Counted from the first letter of the stretch, positions 36,023-45,958 are shown. The stretch is 64,000 bases of DNA from Alistipes sp. (GCA_017555905.1 JAFZFP010000008.1:52341-116340), one strand, 5' to 3'. Translations and numbers: made by a program. Notes: generated by a model not told the origin, from the sequence alone.

Positions 36023-37006
36023 CTACCTCGCACGAAGTTTTAAGTCGGCAAGAGCCAAGGCCACCATAGCCTCAATAACAACCATAGCACGACGTGCTAT
36101 GCAGGCATCGTGACGGCCTCCAACAACAAGAGGTTCAACACACCCAGTGGCAAAATTATAGGTATTCTGTGGTTTTGAGATACTTGGCGTTGGCTTTACG
36201 GCTACTCGCACAACTATATCGTTACCATTTGATATTCCGCCATTTACGCCACCCTCGTTATTCGTGAGAGTACGGCCCGAACCATCCACAATCATATCGT
36301 TGCGCTCCGACGCTCGCTTAGAGGCCGAGTCGAAGCCGTCGCCAAAGGCCACAGCCTTGACACCTGGAACCGAGAAGAGCAGGTGTGAAACCACACTCTC
36401 CACCGAGTCGAAGAAGGGCTCTCCAAGACCACAATCAACCCCTTGCACCCTACACTCGACAACTCCTCCAACCGAGTCACCATCGGCCAAGGCATTTGCT
36501 ATGATCTGCTCGAATTGCTCGGCATCACGGCATCCACCCACCTCAATAAGGTGAGTGCTAAATACCACATCTCCAAGGACTTGCTTCGCTACCACACCTG
36601 CCGAGACCAAGGCTACGGTCATTCGACCAGAGGAGATACCTCCACCCGAAATATCATACCCCTCGCCATACTTCTTGCGCTGAACAAGGTCGGCGTGCGA
36701 GGGGCGTGGATGCTCCACAAACTTAGAGTAATCTCCAGAACGGGTATTTCTATTTTTGAAAGATATACGTATAGTCCGACCAGTTGTAAGGCCCTGATTA
36801 TCAAGACCCTCAATAATTGGAAAATCCTCCTCACGGCGTGGAGTTTCACCCTTAAGCATAGGACGGCGACGATCTAAGTCCGAGGTAAACACCTCAGCCC
36901 CAAGGGCAATACCACTGGGCACTCCCTCCATAGATACGCCGACCTCCTCGGCGTGTGAGGCACCAAAAATCGTGGTGCGCAATATCTCTCCGAAACTATT
37001 ATTCAC
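36023..37006 (-). CDS. aroC: Chorismate synthase, short divergent form
   Basis: A 327-residue enzyme that makes chorismate from EPSP with reduced FMN. It starts with GTG, and NSFGEILRTTIFGASH is the N-terminal signature. Compared with the classical family it is about 25-35 residues short, and the second signature reads GGGISSGRMT instead of GGGRSSARET; a related form is seen in Clostridia. The HADL motif with basic KYG follows the expected pattern, and it is followed by NNEGGVNGGISNG, a hallmark of the family. Its start overlaps the 3' end of aroA by 8 nt, so both late shikimate steps are together. Confidence 0.9.
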   Translation of the reverse strand: MNNSFGEILRTTIFGASHAEEVGVSMEGVPSGIALGAEVFTSDLDRRRPMLKGETPRREEDFPIIEGLDNQGLTTGRTIRISFKNRNTRSGDYSKFVEHPRPSHADLVQRKKYGEGYDISGGGISSGRMTVALVSAGVVAKQVLGDVVFSTHLIEVGGCRDAEQFEQIIANALADGDSVGGVVECRVQGVDCGLGEPFFDSVESVVSHLLFSVPGVKAVAFGDGFDSASKRASERNDMIVDGSGRTLTNNEGGVNGGISNGNDIVVRVAVKPTPSISKPQNTYNFATGCVEPLVVGGRHDACIARRAMVVIEAMVALALADLKLRAR

Positions 37007-38270
37007 GACCGCCAGCCTTCAACAACTCCATATCCTCGAAGAATGTGGGATAACTCTTAGCCACACACTCCTTATTCTTTATCTCAATCTGCTCGGTAGT
37101 ACGCAACGCAGTAATTGCCAACGACATAGCAATACGATGGTCGTCGTGAGAATCGACCACAGCGCCACAAGGAACTCCACCAACAACACGCATCTCGTCG
37201 CTATCGTAGTCGAGTTCTATGTCTATACCAAGTTTTGCATACTCACTCTTTAGCACCTCGCCTCGGTCGCTCTCCTTACCCCTAAGACGCTTAATGCCCT
37301 TGATAACCGAAACACCCTCGGCAGCGGCAGCCAAAGCCACCAACACCGGAAAGAGGTCAGGACACTGCGTAGCATCAAAATCGAAGGCTTCGAGGTCGCG
37401 GTGTGCGACCGTAATAGAGTTCTCCTCGATAATGAGCGAGGCACCCGCACGTTCCAAAGCACGACAAATGGCCGTATCGGCCTGACGTGAAAGGGTCGAT
37501 ATATTATTTATGGTGACCTCGCCAGCAATAGCACCCGCAACCATTATAGAGGCTGCTGCGCTCCAGTCGCTCTCGATGGTATAATCCACAGCCTGGTAGT
37601 TCTGGCCACCCTCGACGTAGAATTGGGTGTAGTCACCACTGTTGTACATCACCTCGACACCGAAACGCTCCAACGTCTCAAGCGTCATATCTATATATGG
37701 TATAGATACCGCACCCTCAACCTCAATGGTGGTATCGCGCTCAGCAACGGGCAGAGCCAACAACAGACCTGTGACAAATTGCGACGACATAGAGCCATCT
37801 ACCTTAACTCGTCCACCACGAATAGGGCCCTTAACCTCGATAGGCAGATGACCACCACCATCACGCACCTCGACGCCGAGTTCCTTCAATGGCTCGACCA
37901 TCATCGACATAGGGCGGTGCAACAACGTACCCTCACCACTGATGGTCACAGGGGCATTGATAAGTGATGCGATGGGTGTGAAGAGGCGTGCTGCAAGGCC
38001 CGACTCTCCAACATTCAACTCCTGAGGAGCATTCCTTAATCCCCCCTCTATGACAAGTGTATTTTCATTGACGACCTCGACCTTGGCACCAAGAAGTTCT
38101 ATGACCGAAATAGCCGAATGAGTATCACGGCATAACTCTATGCCACGAAGTGTTGTGCGTCCCGTAGCAAGAAGGGCTGCGGCCAACGCACGTTGTGCAT
38201 AACTCTTTGAACAGGGCGGATTTATCGTTCCGCGCAAACGATTCCCAAGAGGGACTGTACTGTCATCCAT
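36999..38270 (-). CDS. aroA: 3-phosphoshikimate 1-carboxyvinyltransferase (EPSP synthase)
   Basis: A 423-residue enzyme of the shikimate pathway that transfers enolpyruvate to shikimate-3-phosphate. Motifs are PPCSKSYAQRALAAALLA (substrate-binding Lys and Ser), LNVGESGLAARLFTPI (LxxGxSGxxxR type), DGSMSSQFVTGLLLA and the late RLRGKESDRGEVLKSEY with DDHRIAMSLA. It starts 17 nt after lptB and overlaps aroC by 8 nt. The genuine N terminus MDDSTVPLGNRLRG has the usual length. Confidence 0.95.
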   Translation of the reverse strand: MDDSTVPLGNRLRGTINPPCSKSYAQRALAAALLATGRTTLRGIELCRDTHSAISVIELLGAKVEVVNENTLVIEGGLRNAPQELNVGESGLAARLFTPIASLINAPVTISGEGTLLHRPMSMMVEPLKELGVEVRDGGGHLPIEVKGPIRGGRVKVDGSMSSQFVTGLLLALPVAERDTTIEVEGAVSIPYIDMTLETLERFGVEVMYNSGDYTQFYVEGGQNYQAVDYTIESDWSAAASIMVAGAIAGEVTINNISTLSRQADTAICRALERAGASLIIEENSITVAHRDLEAFDFDATQCPDLFPVLVALAAAAEGVSVIKGIKRLRGKESDRGEVLKSEYAKLGIDIELDYDSDEMRVVGGVPCGAVVDSHDDHRIAMSLAITALRTTEQIEIKNKECVAKSYPTFFEDMELLKAGGRE

Positions 38271-38287
38271 ATATCAATTTTTACTTA

Positions 38288-39133
38288 CTACTCTTGCTCC
38301 TCAGCCTCCTCGTTGCTGACGTGACCCAACGCCTTGAGTGCCTCCTCACGCTCGCGCTCCTCACGCTCCTTGCGCTGGCGCATCATCTGCGGAGAGGTAC
38401 GCAACTCAAAGTTGCTACCGAGATATACCCTACGTACCATCTCGTCGTTAGCCAAATCCTCGGCAGTACCAGTCTTAAGAATCTTACCCTCGTAGAGAAG
38501 GTAGGTTCTATCGGTAATAGCCAAGGTCTCATCGACATTGTGGTCGGTGATGATAACACCGATATTTCTATCCTTAAGCGTACCAACGATGCTCTGAATA
38601 TCCTCCACCGCAATAGGGTCTACGCCCGCAAATGGCTCGTCGAGAAGGATAAACGAGGGGTTGATGGCCACAGCACGGGCGATCTCCGTTCTACGGCGCT
38701 CACCACCCGAGAGTTGATTACCATAACTTTTGCGCACCTTTGTCAAGCGAAACTCCTCAATGAGGCTCTCCACACGCTCTCTCTGATACTCGCGCGAATA
38801 GTTGGTCATCTCCAAAACTGCACGAATATTGTCCTCGACGGTTAGGTGGCGAAAGACTGACGCCTCCTGTGCCAAGTAGCCGACACCCATCTGCGCACGA
38901 CGATAGACGGGCAACGAGGTGATGTCGGTGACAATACCCTCGTCGTTTTCGAGGTAGATACGTCCCTCGTTAGGCTTGATAAGGCCTACGATCATATAGA
39001 AGGTAGTGGTCTTACCCGCTCCATTAGGACCGAGCAAACCCACGATCTCGCCCTGATTAACATCGATGGTGACGTGATTAACGACAGTGCGTGATTTATA
39101 GGATTTTACTAATTCGCTTGTATAAAGTCGCAT
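38288..39133 (-). CDS. lptB: LPS export ABC transporter ATP-binding protein
   Basis: A 281-residue ATPase that powers lipopolysaccharide extraction with LptFG. Walker [17 protein letters not shown], signature [15 protein letters not shown], Walker [17 protein letters not shown] and switch [11 protein letters not shown] are all present and of LptB type. The C-terminal 30-40 residues are an added, highly charged tail (Arg/Glu-rich, near [11 protein letters not shown]), longer than the E. coli protein. A minus-strand -7 box TAACTTTG lies at 39173-39166. It heads the aroA-aroC-prmC-recX run. Confidence 0.94.
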   Translation of the reverse strand: MRLYTSELVKSYKSRTVVNHVTIDVNQGEIVGLLGPNGAGKTTTFYMIVGLIKPNEGRIYLENDEGIVTDITSLPVYRRAQMGVGYLAQEASVFRHLTVEDNIRAVLEMTNYSREYQRERVESLIEEFRLTKVRKSYGNQLSGGERRRTEIARAVAINPSFILLDEPFAGVDPIAVEDIQSIVGTLKDRNIGVIITDHNVDETLAITDRTYLLYEGKILKTGTAEDLANDEMVRRVYLGSNFELRTSPQMMRQRKEREEREREEALKALGHVSNEEAEEQE

Positions 39134-39232
39134 TTTGGTACTTTACTTTTTTTATAACTTTTTTGCAAAGTTATTACATTTTTACAAAAAAATATCGTAT
39201 ATTTGGGTAAATTTTGCTTAGAACCACAAATT

Positions 39233-41422
39233 ATGGATACCGAAAAGGGTGCATTATTACACGAAAAGTTACGCGAGTACTTCGGATTTTCATCATTTAA
39301 GGGCAACCAAGAGGCTGTCATAAGGAATGTATTGGAGGGCAAAGATACCTTTGTTCTTATGCCTACAGGAGGTGGTAAATCGTTGTGTTACCAGCTCCCC
39401 GCCCTCATTATGGATGGTGTGGCGATTGTCATCTCGCCACTCATTGCCTTGATGAAGAATCAGGTGGATGCTATGCGCACCTTCTCCACAGAGTCGGGAA
39501 TTGCCCACTTCCTCAACTCGTCGCTCAACAAGTCGGCTATAGCACAGGTAAGACAGGAGGTCTTGGAGGGTCGTACCAAGTTGTTGTACTTCTCGCCTGA
39601 GTCACTTACCAAGGAGGATAACATCGCCTTCTTGCGCAAGATAAAGATTTCGTTCTATGCCATTGACGAGGCCCACTGTATCTCGGAGTGGGGCCACGAC
39701 TTTAGACCTGAGTATCGCAGAATTCGCCCTATCATCAACGATATCGGTAATGCACCGCTCATCGCCCTCACAGCAACGGCGACCCCAAAGGTGCAGATGG
39801 ACATCCAGAAAAACCTCGGTATGACTGACGCTACAGTATTCCGTTCGTCGTTCAACCGACCAAACCTATACTACGAACTACGCCCTAAGCACAACGTAGA
39901 CCACGACATCATCCGATTCATCAAGCAACACAGTTCAAAGAGCGGTATAATCTACTGCCTCAGCCGTAAGAAGGTAGAGGAGTTGGCTGAGTTGTTGGTG
40001 GCTAACGGCATCAAGGCCTTGGCATACCACGCAGGTATGGATTCGCAGACTCGTGCCGACAACCAAGATGCTTTCCTCCACGAGAGGGTAGATGTCATCG
40101 TGGCTACCATTGCCTTCGGTATGGGTATCGACAAGCCCGACGTGCGCTACGTCATCCACTACGACATTCCTAAGTCGTTGGAGGGCTACTACCAGGAGAC
40201 TGGCCGTGCAGGTCGTGATGGTGGCGAGGGTCACTGCCTCACCTATTATAGTTATAAGGATATTCAGAAGCTTGAGAAGTTTATGCAGGGTAAGCCCGTT
40301 GCCGAGCAGGAGATTGGCAAGTTGCTACTTCTTGAGACCGTCTCATACGCCGAGAGTTCTATGTGTCGTCGTCGCTCCCTACTCCACTACTTCGGTGAGG
40401 AGTATGGTCAGGCGAACTGCGGCAGTTGCGACAACTGTTGCAACCCTAAGCCAAAGATTGAGGCTAAGCGCGAGATGCAGTTGGCGCTCGAGGCATTGGA
40501 GGATATTGGCGACAAATTCAAAATCGACCACCTCGTAGCCGTACTTACAGGTAAGGTTACAGCGATGGTGAAGAGTTACAACCACCACAAGTCGGAGTTC
40601 TTCGGCGCTGGCGAAAAGAGGGAGGCTCCATTCTGGAATGCTGTGATTCGTCAGGCTCTCATTATGGGCTTTATCGACAAGAATATCGAGAACTACGGCC
40701 TTATCTCGGTAAACCAGAAGGGTCGCGACTTTATCGAGAACCCAACATCGATAAGCATCACCCTCGACCACGACTACGACTCGGAAGACGAGGAGAATAT
40801 GGCTGGCCCAATGAAGGGTGGTGGCGCTGCTGATGAGGAGTTGTTTGCTATGCTCAAGGACCTTCGTCGCTCGGTGGCAAAACAACACGACCTACCCCCA
40901 TACGTCATCTTCCAGGACCCATCCCTTGAGGATATGTCGATTCAGTACCCTATCACTCTTGAGGAGTTGCAGACTATCTCGGGTGTTGGTGCTGGCAAGG
41001 CTCAGAAGTTCGGCGCAGAGTTCATCAAGCTCATTAAGAGGTATGTCGAGGAGAAGGAGATTATACGTCCTCAGGACCTCGTAGTCAAGGGCGTGGCCAA
41101 CAAGTCGAACAACAAGATATTCATCATCCAGTCTATCGACCGCAAGATGGATTTCGAGGATATCGCACACGCACGAAATATGGAGATGGATGAGCTACTC
41201 ACCGAGATCGAGACCATCGTGAACTCAGGAACTCGCCTCGACATCCAATACTACCTCAACACCGTCCTCGACGAGGATAAGATTAACGACATCTATCTCT
41301 ACTTCAAGGAGGATGCCGAGACCGACTCGTTGGAGGATGCCTACGAGGAACTCGGTAGCGACTACAGCGAGGAGGAGATTCGCTTGGTGCGCATAAAGTT
41401 TATCTCGGAGGTGGCTAACTAA
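39233..41422 (+). CDS. recQ: ATP-dependent DNA helicase RecQ
   Basis: A 729-residue superfamily 2 helicase for recombination and repair. The ATG at 39233 (MDTEKGALLHEKLREYFGF) is chosen over an open frame 10 codons upstream. Walker A PTGGGKSLCYQLPAL, DEAH-type AIDEAHCISEWGHDFRPEY, motif VI QETGRAGRDG, a zinc site of the type CRRRSLLHYFGE with CGSCDNC, an RQC winged helix and a C-terminal HRDC domain with LQTISGVGAGKAQKFG. After it, about 100 further residues form a second helical extension, longer than E. coli RecQ (609). A TATATTTG box lies at 39198-39205. Confidence 0.95.
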   Translation: MDTEKGALLHEKLREYFGFSSFKGNQEAVIRNVLEGKDTFVLMPTGGGKSLCYQLPALIMDGVAIVISPLIALMKNQVDAMRTFSTESGIAHFLNSSLNKSAIAQVRQEVLEGRTKLLYFSPESLTKEDNIAFLRKIKISFYAIDEAHCISEWGHDFRPEYRRIRPIINDIGNAPLIALTATATPKVQMDIQKNLGMTDATVFRSSFNRPNLYYELRPKHNVDHDIIRFIKQHSSKSGIIYCLSRKKVEELAELLVANGIKALAYHAGMDSQTRADNQDAFLHERVDVIVATIAFGMGIDKPDVRYVIHYDIPKSLEGYYQETGRAGRDGGEGHCLTYYSYKDIQKLEKFMQGKPVAEQEIGKLLLLETVSYAESSMCRRRSLLHYFGEEYGQANCGSCDNCCNPKPKIEAKREMQLALEALEDIGDKFKIDHLVAVLTGKVTAMVKSYNHHKSEFFGAGEKREAPFWNAVIRQALIMGFIDKNIENYGLISVNQKGRDFIENPTSISITLDHDYDSEDEENMAGPMKGGGAADEELFAMLKDLRRSVAKQHDLPPYVIFQDPSLEDMSIQYPITLEELQTISGVGAGKAQKFGAEFIKLIKRYVEEKEIIRPQDLVVKGVANKSNNKIFIIQSIDRKMDFEDIAHARNMEMDELLTEIETIVNSGTRLDIQYYLNTVLDEDKINDIYLYFKEDAETDSLEDAYEELGSDYSEEEIRLVRIKFISEVAN

Positions 41423-41437
41423 ACATTAAAGAGACCT

Positions 41438-42226
41438 ATGGCAGAAGTTAGAGCAAAGAAGGCTCTCGGACAACATTTCCTTACGGATCTAAACATAGCA
41501 CGCAAAATCGCAACAGCACTCTCGGGAGGCACTGCAGAAAATCCCGACAAGGTGTTGGAGGTGGGTTGCGGTATGGGTGTACTCACACAATTCTTGCTCC
41601 AGCGCGACGACATCGTGACTTATGGTGCGGAGATTGACAGCGAGTCGGTGGAGTATCTACACGCACACTACCCCGAATTCGCGCCACGCCTTAGTGAGGG
41701 CGACTTCCTAAAGATGGATCTCAGAGAGTGTTATGGCCAGAGGCTCAAGATTATCGGTAACTTCCCATACAACATATCGTCGCAAATATTCTTCAAGGTA
41801 TTGGAGAACAGAGATATAGTCCCCGAGTGTGTGGGAATGATTCAGCGCGAGGTGGCAGTACGCCTAGCCGAGCCCCCAGGCTCCAAGGAGTATGGCATCC
41901 TCAGCGTATTACTTCAGGCGTGGTACGACATCGAATACCTCTTCACCGTGGGCGAGAAGGTCTTTAACCCACCCCCAAAGGTTAAGAGTGCCGTGATACG
42001 TCTGGTACGCAACAACGTCGAGCGTCTCGACTGTGACGAGCAACTATTCATCAAGGTAGTAAAGGCATCGTTCGGTCAGCGTCGCAAGATGTTGCGCAAC
42101 TCCCTCAAGGCTGCCTTTGGCAACTTCGGAGGTCGTGAACACCAATTTTTCACTATGCGTGCCGAGCAGCTATCTGTGGCCGACTTCGTGGAATTAACCA
42201 ACTGGGTAGCCCAAAACAGGGAGTAA
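41438..42226 (+). CDS. rsmA: 16S rRNA (adenine1518-N6/adenine1519-N6)-dimethyltransferase
   Basis: A 262-residue SAM-dependent enzyme that dimethylates two adjacent adenines near the 3' end of 16S rRNA. Motifs: KKALGQHFLTDLNIARKI at the N terminus, LEVGCGMGVLTQFLL (SAM site), IIGNFPYNISSQIFFKV (catalytic NxPY) and VKSAVIRLV. It starts 15 nt after recQ and is probably co-transcribed with it. Confidence 0.96.
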   Translation: MAEVRAKKALGQHFLTDLNIARKIATALSGGTAENPDKVLEVGCGMGVLTQFLLQRDDIVTYGAEIDSESVEYLHAHYPEFAPRLSEGDFLKMDLRECYGQRLKIIGNFPYNISSQIFFKVLENRDIVPECVGMIQREVAVRLAEPPGSKEYGILSVLLQAWYDIEYLFTVGEKVFNPPPKVKSAVIRLVRNNVERLDCDEQLFIKVVKASFGQRRKMLRNSLKAAFGNFGGREHQFFTMRAEQLSVADFVELTNWVAQNRE

Positions 42227-42276
42227 CGCCTCAGGAGAGAGGAAAGAGGAAAGATAAAAGAGGAAAGATAGAAAGA

Positions 42277-42307
42277 GATTGCGCACCTAAGGCATAGGTG
42301 CGCAATC
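42277..42307. terminator. Hairpin between rsmA and DUF5689 gene
   Basis: GATTGCGCACCT (from 42277) and AGGTGCGCAATC (to 42307) form a perfect 12-bp stem with a 7-nt loop. It includes the last bases of the DUF5689 gene and its TAG (42287-42289). A purine-rich tract lies before it (42235-42276, with AGAGGAAAGATA repeated), and no strong T run follows on either strand, so termination is likely but imperfect. Confidence 0.65.
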
Positions 42308-43072
42308 TTCATTATATCGCATAATTAAGTGGTAACACTCGGGGCCATCACCATAACTACCCCACTCCAATATTCCCGTGAGCGAGACTCGTTCCAAGGG
42401 GATTCTCTCTGTGGCAAACGTGGCATATTTGCTCGTGCGTACCGCAATGCTATCACCCACCTCGTTCTTAAATAGGGCATAGCCCTGCCACGTAGCATCG
42501 GCGAGTGTTTGTCCCTCAGCGAGCGCAGTAGAGGCCACAACGGCGACATCCTCAATTCGCACAAGCCTACCACACTGTCTCAGTTCGAGTTCCCTAATGG
42601 CAACTCTTTGTGGCGCTAGTAGTTCAACACTCTCTCCACGACGAATCGTGCGCTCAATAACTTGGCGAGACTCGATATCGCCCACCCCAGTATAGCCCAA
42701 GGCATCCGTACCTACCTGAAGCACACCACGATAGTAGTTAGCCTCAAGGTCATCGAGCCTAAGCGACACATCGAGACCTTCGGGGTAGTAGGAGTCGATA
42801 TGCGAAAGGGCTACGCAGAGCATCAACGCCCCACTACCATCCTCAACAACGAGTTGATTATAGAAGTTATCATCCCTATCCGAAGAGGTCACTCTACCAC
42901 GGACAATACACCCTTCAGGGAGTGTGACACCCGCACTACCCACAACATCTTGGCGAAGGTCGCCAATGGTGATTGTTGGGGTCTCCACACCCTCCATAAT
43001 AATATTATTGTCGGCCGCACCACTGCAACCGACAAATAATATTAGTGTGACTATCGCAACTAATCGTAGCAT
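42287..43072 (-). CDS. DUF5689-like lipoprotein (paralogue)
   Basis: A 261-residue lipoprotein. The ATG at 43072 (MLRLVAIVTLILFVGCSG, lipobox FVGC) is preferred over a GTG four codons upstream. GCIVRGRVTSSDRDDNFYNQ, LVVEDGSGALMLCV and the later RIEDVAVV match the DUF5689 pattern, as in the protein encoded at 29914-30672. Both are stand-alone lipoproteins without the usual endonuclease/Ig partners. It shares its minus-strand neighbourhood with DUF5606 and MscS genes; its function is unknown. Confidence 0.7.
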   Translation of the reverse strand: MLRLVAIVTLILFVGCSGAADNNIIMEGVETPTITIGDLRQDVVGSAGVTLPEGCIVRGRVTSSDRDDNFYNQLVVEDGSGALMLCVALSHIDSYYPEGLDVSLRLDDLEANYYRGVLQVGTDALGYTGVGDIESRQVIERTIRRGESVELLAPQRVAIRELELRQCGRLVRIEDVAVVASTALAEGQTLADATWQGYALFKNEVGDSIAVRTSKYATFATERIPLERVSLTGILEWGSYGDGPECYHLIMRYNEDCAPMP

Positions 43073-43099
43073 AAGTAGCGACACTTAGCCTCGAATGGG

Positions 43100-43513
43100 C
43101 TACTCCTCTGACTCAGCCTCTGTAGGGAGTTTGAACTCAGTGAAACCTGCCTTTACAAGGATGTTATACCAAGCGAAGCACTTCTTCATATCCGATACGT
43201 GAACACGCTCACGGTCGTACTCTGGCAACACCTTTGCGAACTCCTCGACGATGCGGTCAGCAGACTCTTTGTGAGAGATAGCCTCCTTACCCTCGGTGTA
43301 GTTCCAGATGTTTGTGAATACGTCAGCCAAGGCGATATCCTCACCCTCGGTAAACATAGAAATCTCGGTAAGAGCGCTAACACGTGAAGTAACAGATGCG
43401 TTCATACGCTTTCCATCGGTGAGCGACTCAACGATAACACCACGCATAGACTGCGCTACATACTTGTAGAGACCTGGCTGTCCTGAGATAGCCAAAATAT
43501 CTTTTAATTCCAT
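43100..43513 (-). CDS. DUF5606-family protein
   Basis: A 137-residue cytoplasmic protein with the conserved start LKDILAISGQPGLYKYVAQS and the middle stretch VTSRVSALTEISMFTEGED. The family is widespread in Bacteroidota, and its function is not known. The C terminus is acidic. It starts 22 nt after the mechanosensitive channel gene and is probably in that transcript. Confidence 0.82.
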   Translation of the reverse strand: MELKDILAISGQPGLYKYVAQSMRGVIVESLTDGKRMNASVTSRVSALTEISMFTEGEDIALADVFTNIWNYTEGKEAISHKESADRIVEEFAKVLPEYDRERVHVSDMKKCFAWYNILVKAGFTEFKLPTEAESEE

Positions 43514-43535
43514 TTGCTATAATTGTTTTTTATGT

Positions 43536-44528
43536 TTATTGAATAGTCTTCTTAACAGTTACATCGAGCTGTGGGAATGGGAAGCTGATACCATTCTTTG
43601 GCAACTCAGTGTAGATGCGCTCCTGGATATCCAACTTCAAACCCCAGTAATCCTCGTTCTTGCACCAAGCGCGTGCCGAGAACTTAACTGCGCTATCAGC
43701 AAGCTCCACAAGATATACCACAGGCTTAGGCTCGTTCGACGCGCGCTTATCCTCAGCGATGATGTCGAGCAATACCTTGCGCACCTTCTCAGGATCTGTG
43801 CCATACTCCACCCTTACAGTCCAATCAACACGACGTGTAGCCGAGGTAGAGTAGTTATCGATAACGGCACTCGAAATAGTGCTATTAGGGATGTAGATGA
43901 TACGGTTGTCCACGGTGATTATCTCGGTAGAGAAGAGACCAATGCTCTTAACAGTACCCTCCTCGCCCTGAGCGTCGATATAGTCGCCCACACGATAAGG
44001 CTTGAGAATGAGAATCATAACACCACCCGCGAAGTTCTGCAATGTACCGCTGAGTGCCATACCAATAGCCAAACCTGCAGAGGCAAGCATAGCAACCAAC
44101 GAGGCTGTGTTAATACCCAAAATCTGGATAACTACAAGAATCACCAAGACATAGAGCAACACCTTGACAATGCCCGAAAGGAACGAGCGCAAAGACTCAT
44201 CCACGTTACGCTTCTTGTAGACCTTATCCATAAATCTAAGGACACGGCGGATGATCCAGCGACCTACGTAGAAGACTACGAGGGCTGCAACAACCTTCAT
44301 CGCAAAACTTATAGCACCATCAATAAAGAGCTGCATAAGGGTCGAGAAGTCGTAGCTAAACAACTCTGTAACGCCCTCCTTAATATTCTCGATATTTGTA
44401 ACATTCTCAAGAACTGTTGTAGGCTCAGCAACACTCTCAGCGGCAGTCTCTGCAACCGCCTCTACGCCCTCAGTAGCAGACTCAGTGTCGGCCACAAGGA
44501 CCTCGTCAGTAAAAAGAAAATCTCTCAT
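43536..44528 (-). CDS. MscS-family mechanosensitive ion channel
   Basis: A 330-residue inner-membrane protein. An acidic Ala-rich N-terminal segment (about 10-45) is followed by transmembrane helices near 70-95, 115-140 and 145-165 (GLAIGMALSGTLQNFAGG, the pore-lining TM3 with its Gly/Ala pattern) and the cytoplasmic MscS vestibule (PYRVGDYIDAQGEEGTV, FPFPQLDV). It releases solutes on osmotic downshift. A minus-strand TAACTTTG box lies at 44587-44580. Confidence 0.93.
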   Translation of the reverse strand: MRDFLFTDEVLVADTESATEGVEAVAETAAESVAEPTTVLENVTNIENIKEGVTELFSYDFSTLMQLFIDGAISFAMKVVAALVVFYVGRWIIRRVLRFMDKVYKKRNVDESLRSFLSGIVKVLLYVLVILVVIQILGINTASLVAMLASAGLAIGMALSGTLQNFAGGVMILILKPYRVGDYIDAQGEEGTVKSIGLFSTEIITVDNRIIYIPNSTISSAVIDNYSTSATRRVDWTVRVEYGTDPEKVRKVLLDIIAEDKRASNEPKPVVYLVELADSAVKFSARAWCKNEDYWGLKLDIQERIYTELPKNGISFPFPQLDVTVKKTIQ

Positions 44529-44647
44529 CTGTCTATTAAGTCTAAAGTTTATATCTGTCGTTTAGGAAAATTAACGCTACAAAGTTAATTATTTTTTGAA
44601 AATAATACGTATATTTGTAAGTCCAACCACTAAAAAAAGTTGCTCGT

Positions 44648-45874
44648 ATGAACAGAGATAATATAGAGATCATCCAAATCAATATCTCGGGAGAGGATAA
44701 ACCAGGCCTCACGTCGTCACTCACAGGCATCCTCGCGCGCCACGACGCCTTCATCCTCGACATCGGACAGTCGAACATCCACCAGAGCCTCACCCTCGGC
44801 ATCCTCTTTATGACCACCCCCGAGCGTTCGGGACAGATTATGAAGGAGTTGCTGTTCAAGGCCTCGGAGATGAACATAACCATCCGTTTCGAGCCTATCA
44901 CTGCTGAGCAATACGACCATTGGGTTACTGGACAGGGCAAGCACCGCTATATTATTACTATGGTGGGTCGCCAAATTACTGCCGAGCATATCTCACGTGT
45001 GACACAGGCGATCTCCGAGGAGGGCCTCAACATCGACGACATCAACCGCCTCACTGGCCGTATGCCACTGGATCTCGACGAGCGCGCCCCAAAGACAAGT
45101 ATCGAGTTCTCCGTGCGTGGAACACTCAAGGATAAGAGCCACTTCCAGAACGAGTTGATGAAGATTTCGAAGGATGGCGAGGTAGATATCTCCTTCCAGA
45201 AGGATGGTATCTTCCGTCGTTCGCGTCGCCTCATCTGCTTCGATATGGATTCGACACTTATCCGCACCGAGGTTATCGACGAGTTGGCCGACCGCGCTGG
45301 CGTAGGCCCTCAGGTGCGCGAAATTACCGAGCGCGCTATGCGTGGCGAGATAGACTTCCGCGAGAGTTTCAAGGAGCGTGTGGCACTCCTCAAGGGCTTA
45401 GATGTAGAGGTTATGGAGGATATCGCCGTGAATCTACCTATCACCGAAGGTGTGGACCGTATGATGACCATCCTTAAGCGCGTGGGCTACAAAACCGCTA
45501 TCCTCTCGGGTGGTTTCACATACTTCGGCAACTACCTCAAGCGTCGCTTCGGCTTCGACTATGTATATGCCAACGAGTTGGAGGTCGAGGATGGTAAACT
45601 TACTGGCCGCTATACCGGAGAGATTGTCGATGGCGCACGTAAGGCCGAGTTGCTCAGGCTATTATGCCAGTTCGAGAGTATCGACATTCAGCAATCTGTT
45701 GCCGTAGGTGATGGTGCAAACGACCTACCAATGCTCAACATTGCGGGTCTCGGCATCGCCTTCCACGCCAAGCCCAAGGTGCGAGAGACAGCGCGCCAAT
45801 CCCTTTCTACCGTCGGCCTCGACGGCATCCTCTACTTTCTCGGCCTTAAGGACTCCTGGGTAGAGAAGAGGTAA
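44648..45874 (+). CDS. serB: Phosphoserine phosphatase with N-terminal ACT domains
   Basis: A 408-residue HAD enzyme for the last step of serine synthesis. Two ACT-like modules occupy about 5-75 and 95-175 (INISGEDKPGLTSSLTGIL and YIITMVGRQITAEHISRV). The phosphatase domain has motif I CFDMDSTLI (nucleophile Asp), SGGFTYFG, and GDGANDLPML. It starts 30 nt after a TATATTTG box at 44610-44617. A restriction-modification pair follows. Confidence 0.95.
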   Translation: MNRDNIEIIQINISGEDKPGLTSSLTGILARHDAFILDIGQSNIHQSLTLGILFMTTPERSGQIMKELLFKASEMNITIRFEPITAEQYDHWVTGQGKHRYIITMVGRQITAEHISRVTQAISEEGLNIDDINRLTGRMPLDLDERAPKTSIEFSVRGTLKDKSHFQNELMKISKDGEVDISFQKDGIFRRSRRLICFDMDSTLIRTEVIDELADRAGVGPQVREITERAMRGEIDFRESFKERVALLKGLDVEVMEDIAVNLPITEGVDRMMTILKRVGYKTAILSGGFTYFGNYLKRRFGFDYVYANELEVEDGKLTGRYTGEIVDGARKAELLRLLCQFESIDIQQSVAVGDGANDLPMLNIAGLGIAFHAKPKVRETARQSLSTVGLDGILYFLGLKDSWVEKR

Positions 45875-45958
45875 TGGGGCATACTAAAACAGAAACTAAC
45901 TACTAAATCAATAAAACGCTGTATAGGGACACTTTGACCTTGAACATTAGAACAGACT

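Noticed and set aside
35404-36069. Open frame of 221 codons on plus, opposite prmC
   Set aside because: Antisense shadow of prmC with no recognisable domain.
39203-39232. Earlier start for recQ
   Set aside because: It would place the start on the -7 box (39198-39205); the ATG at 39233 gives the normal RecQ N terminus.
43539-44588. Open frame of 349 codons on plus, opposite the MscS gene
   Set aside because: Antisense to a clear MscS protein; no family motif or start signal.
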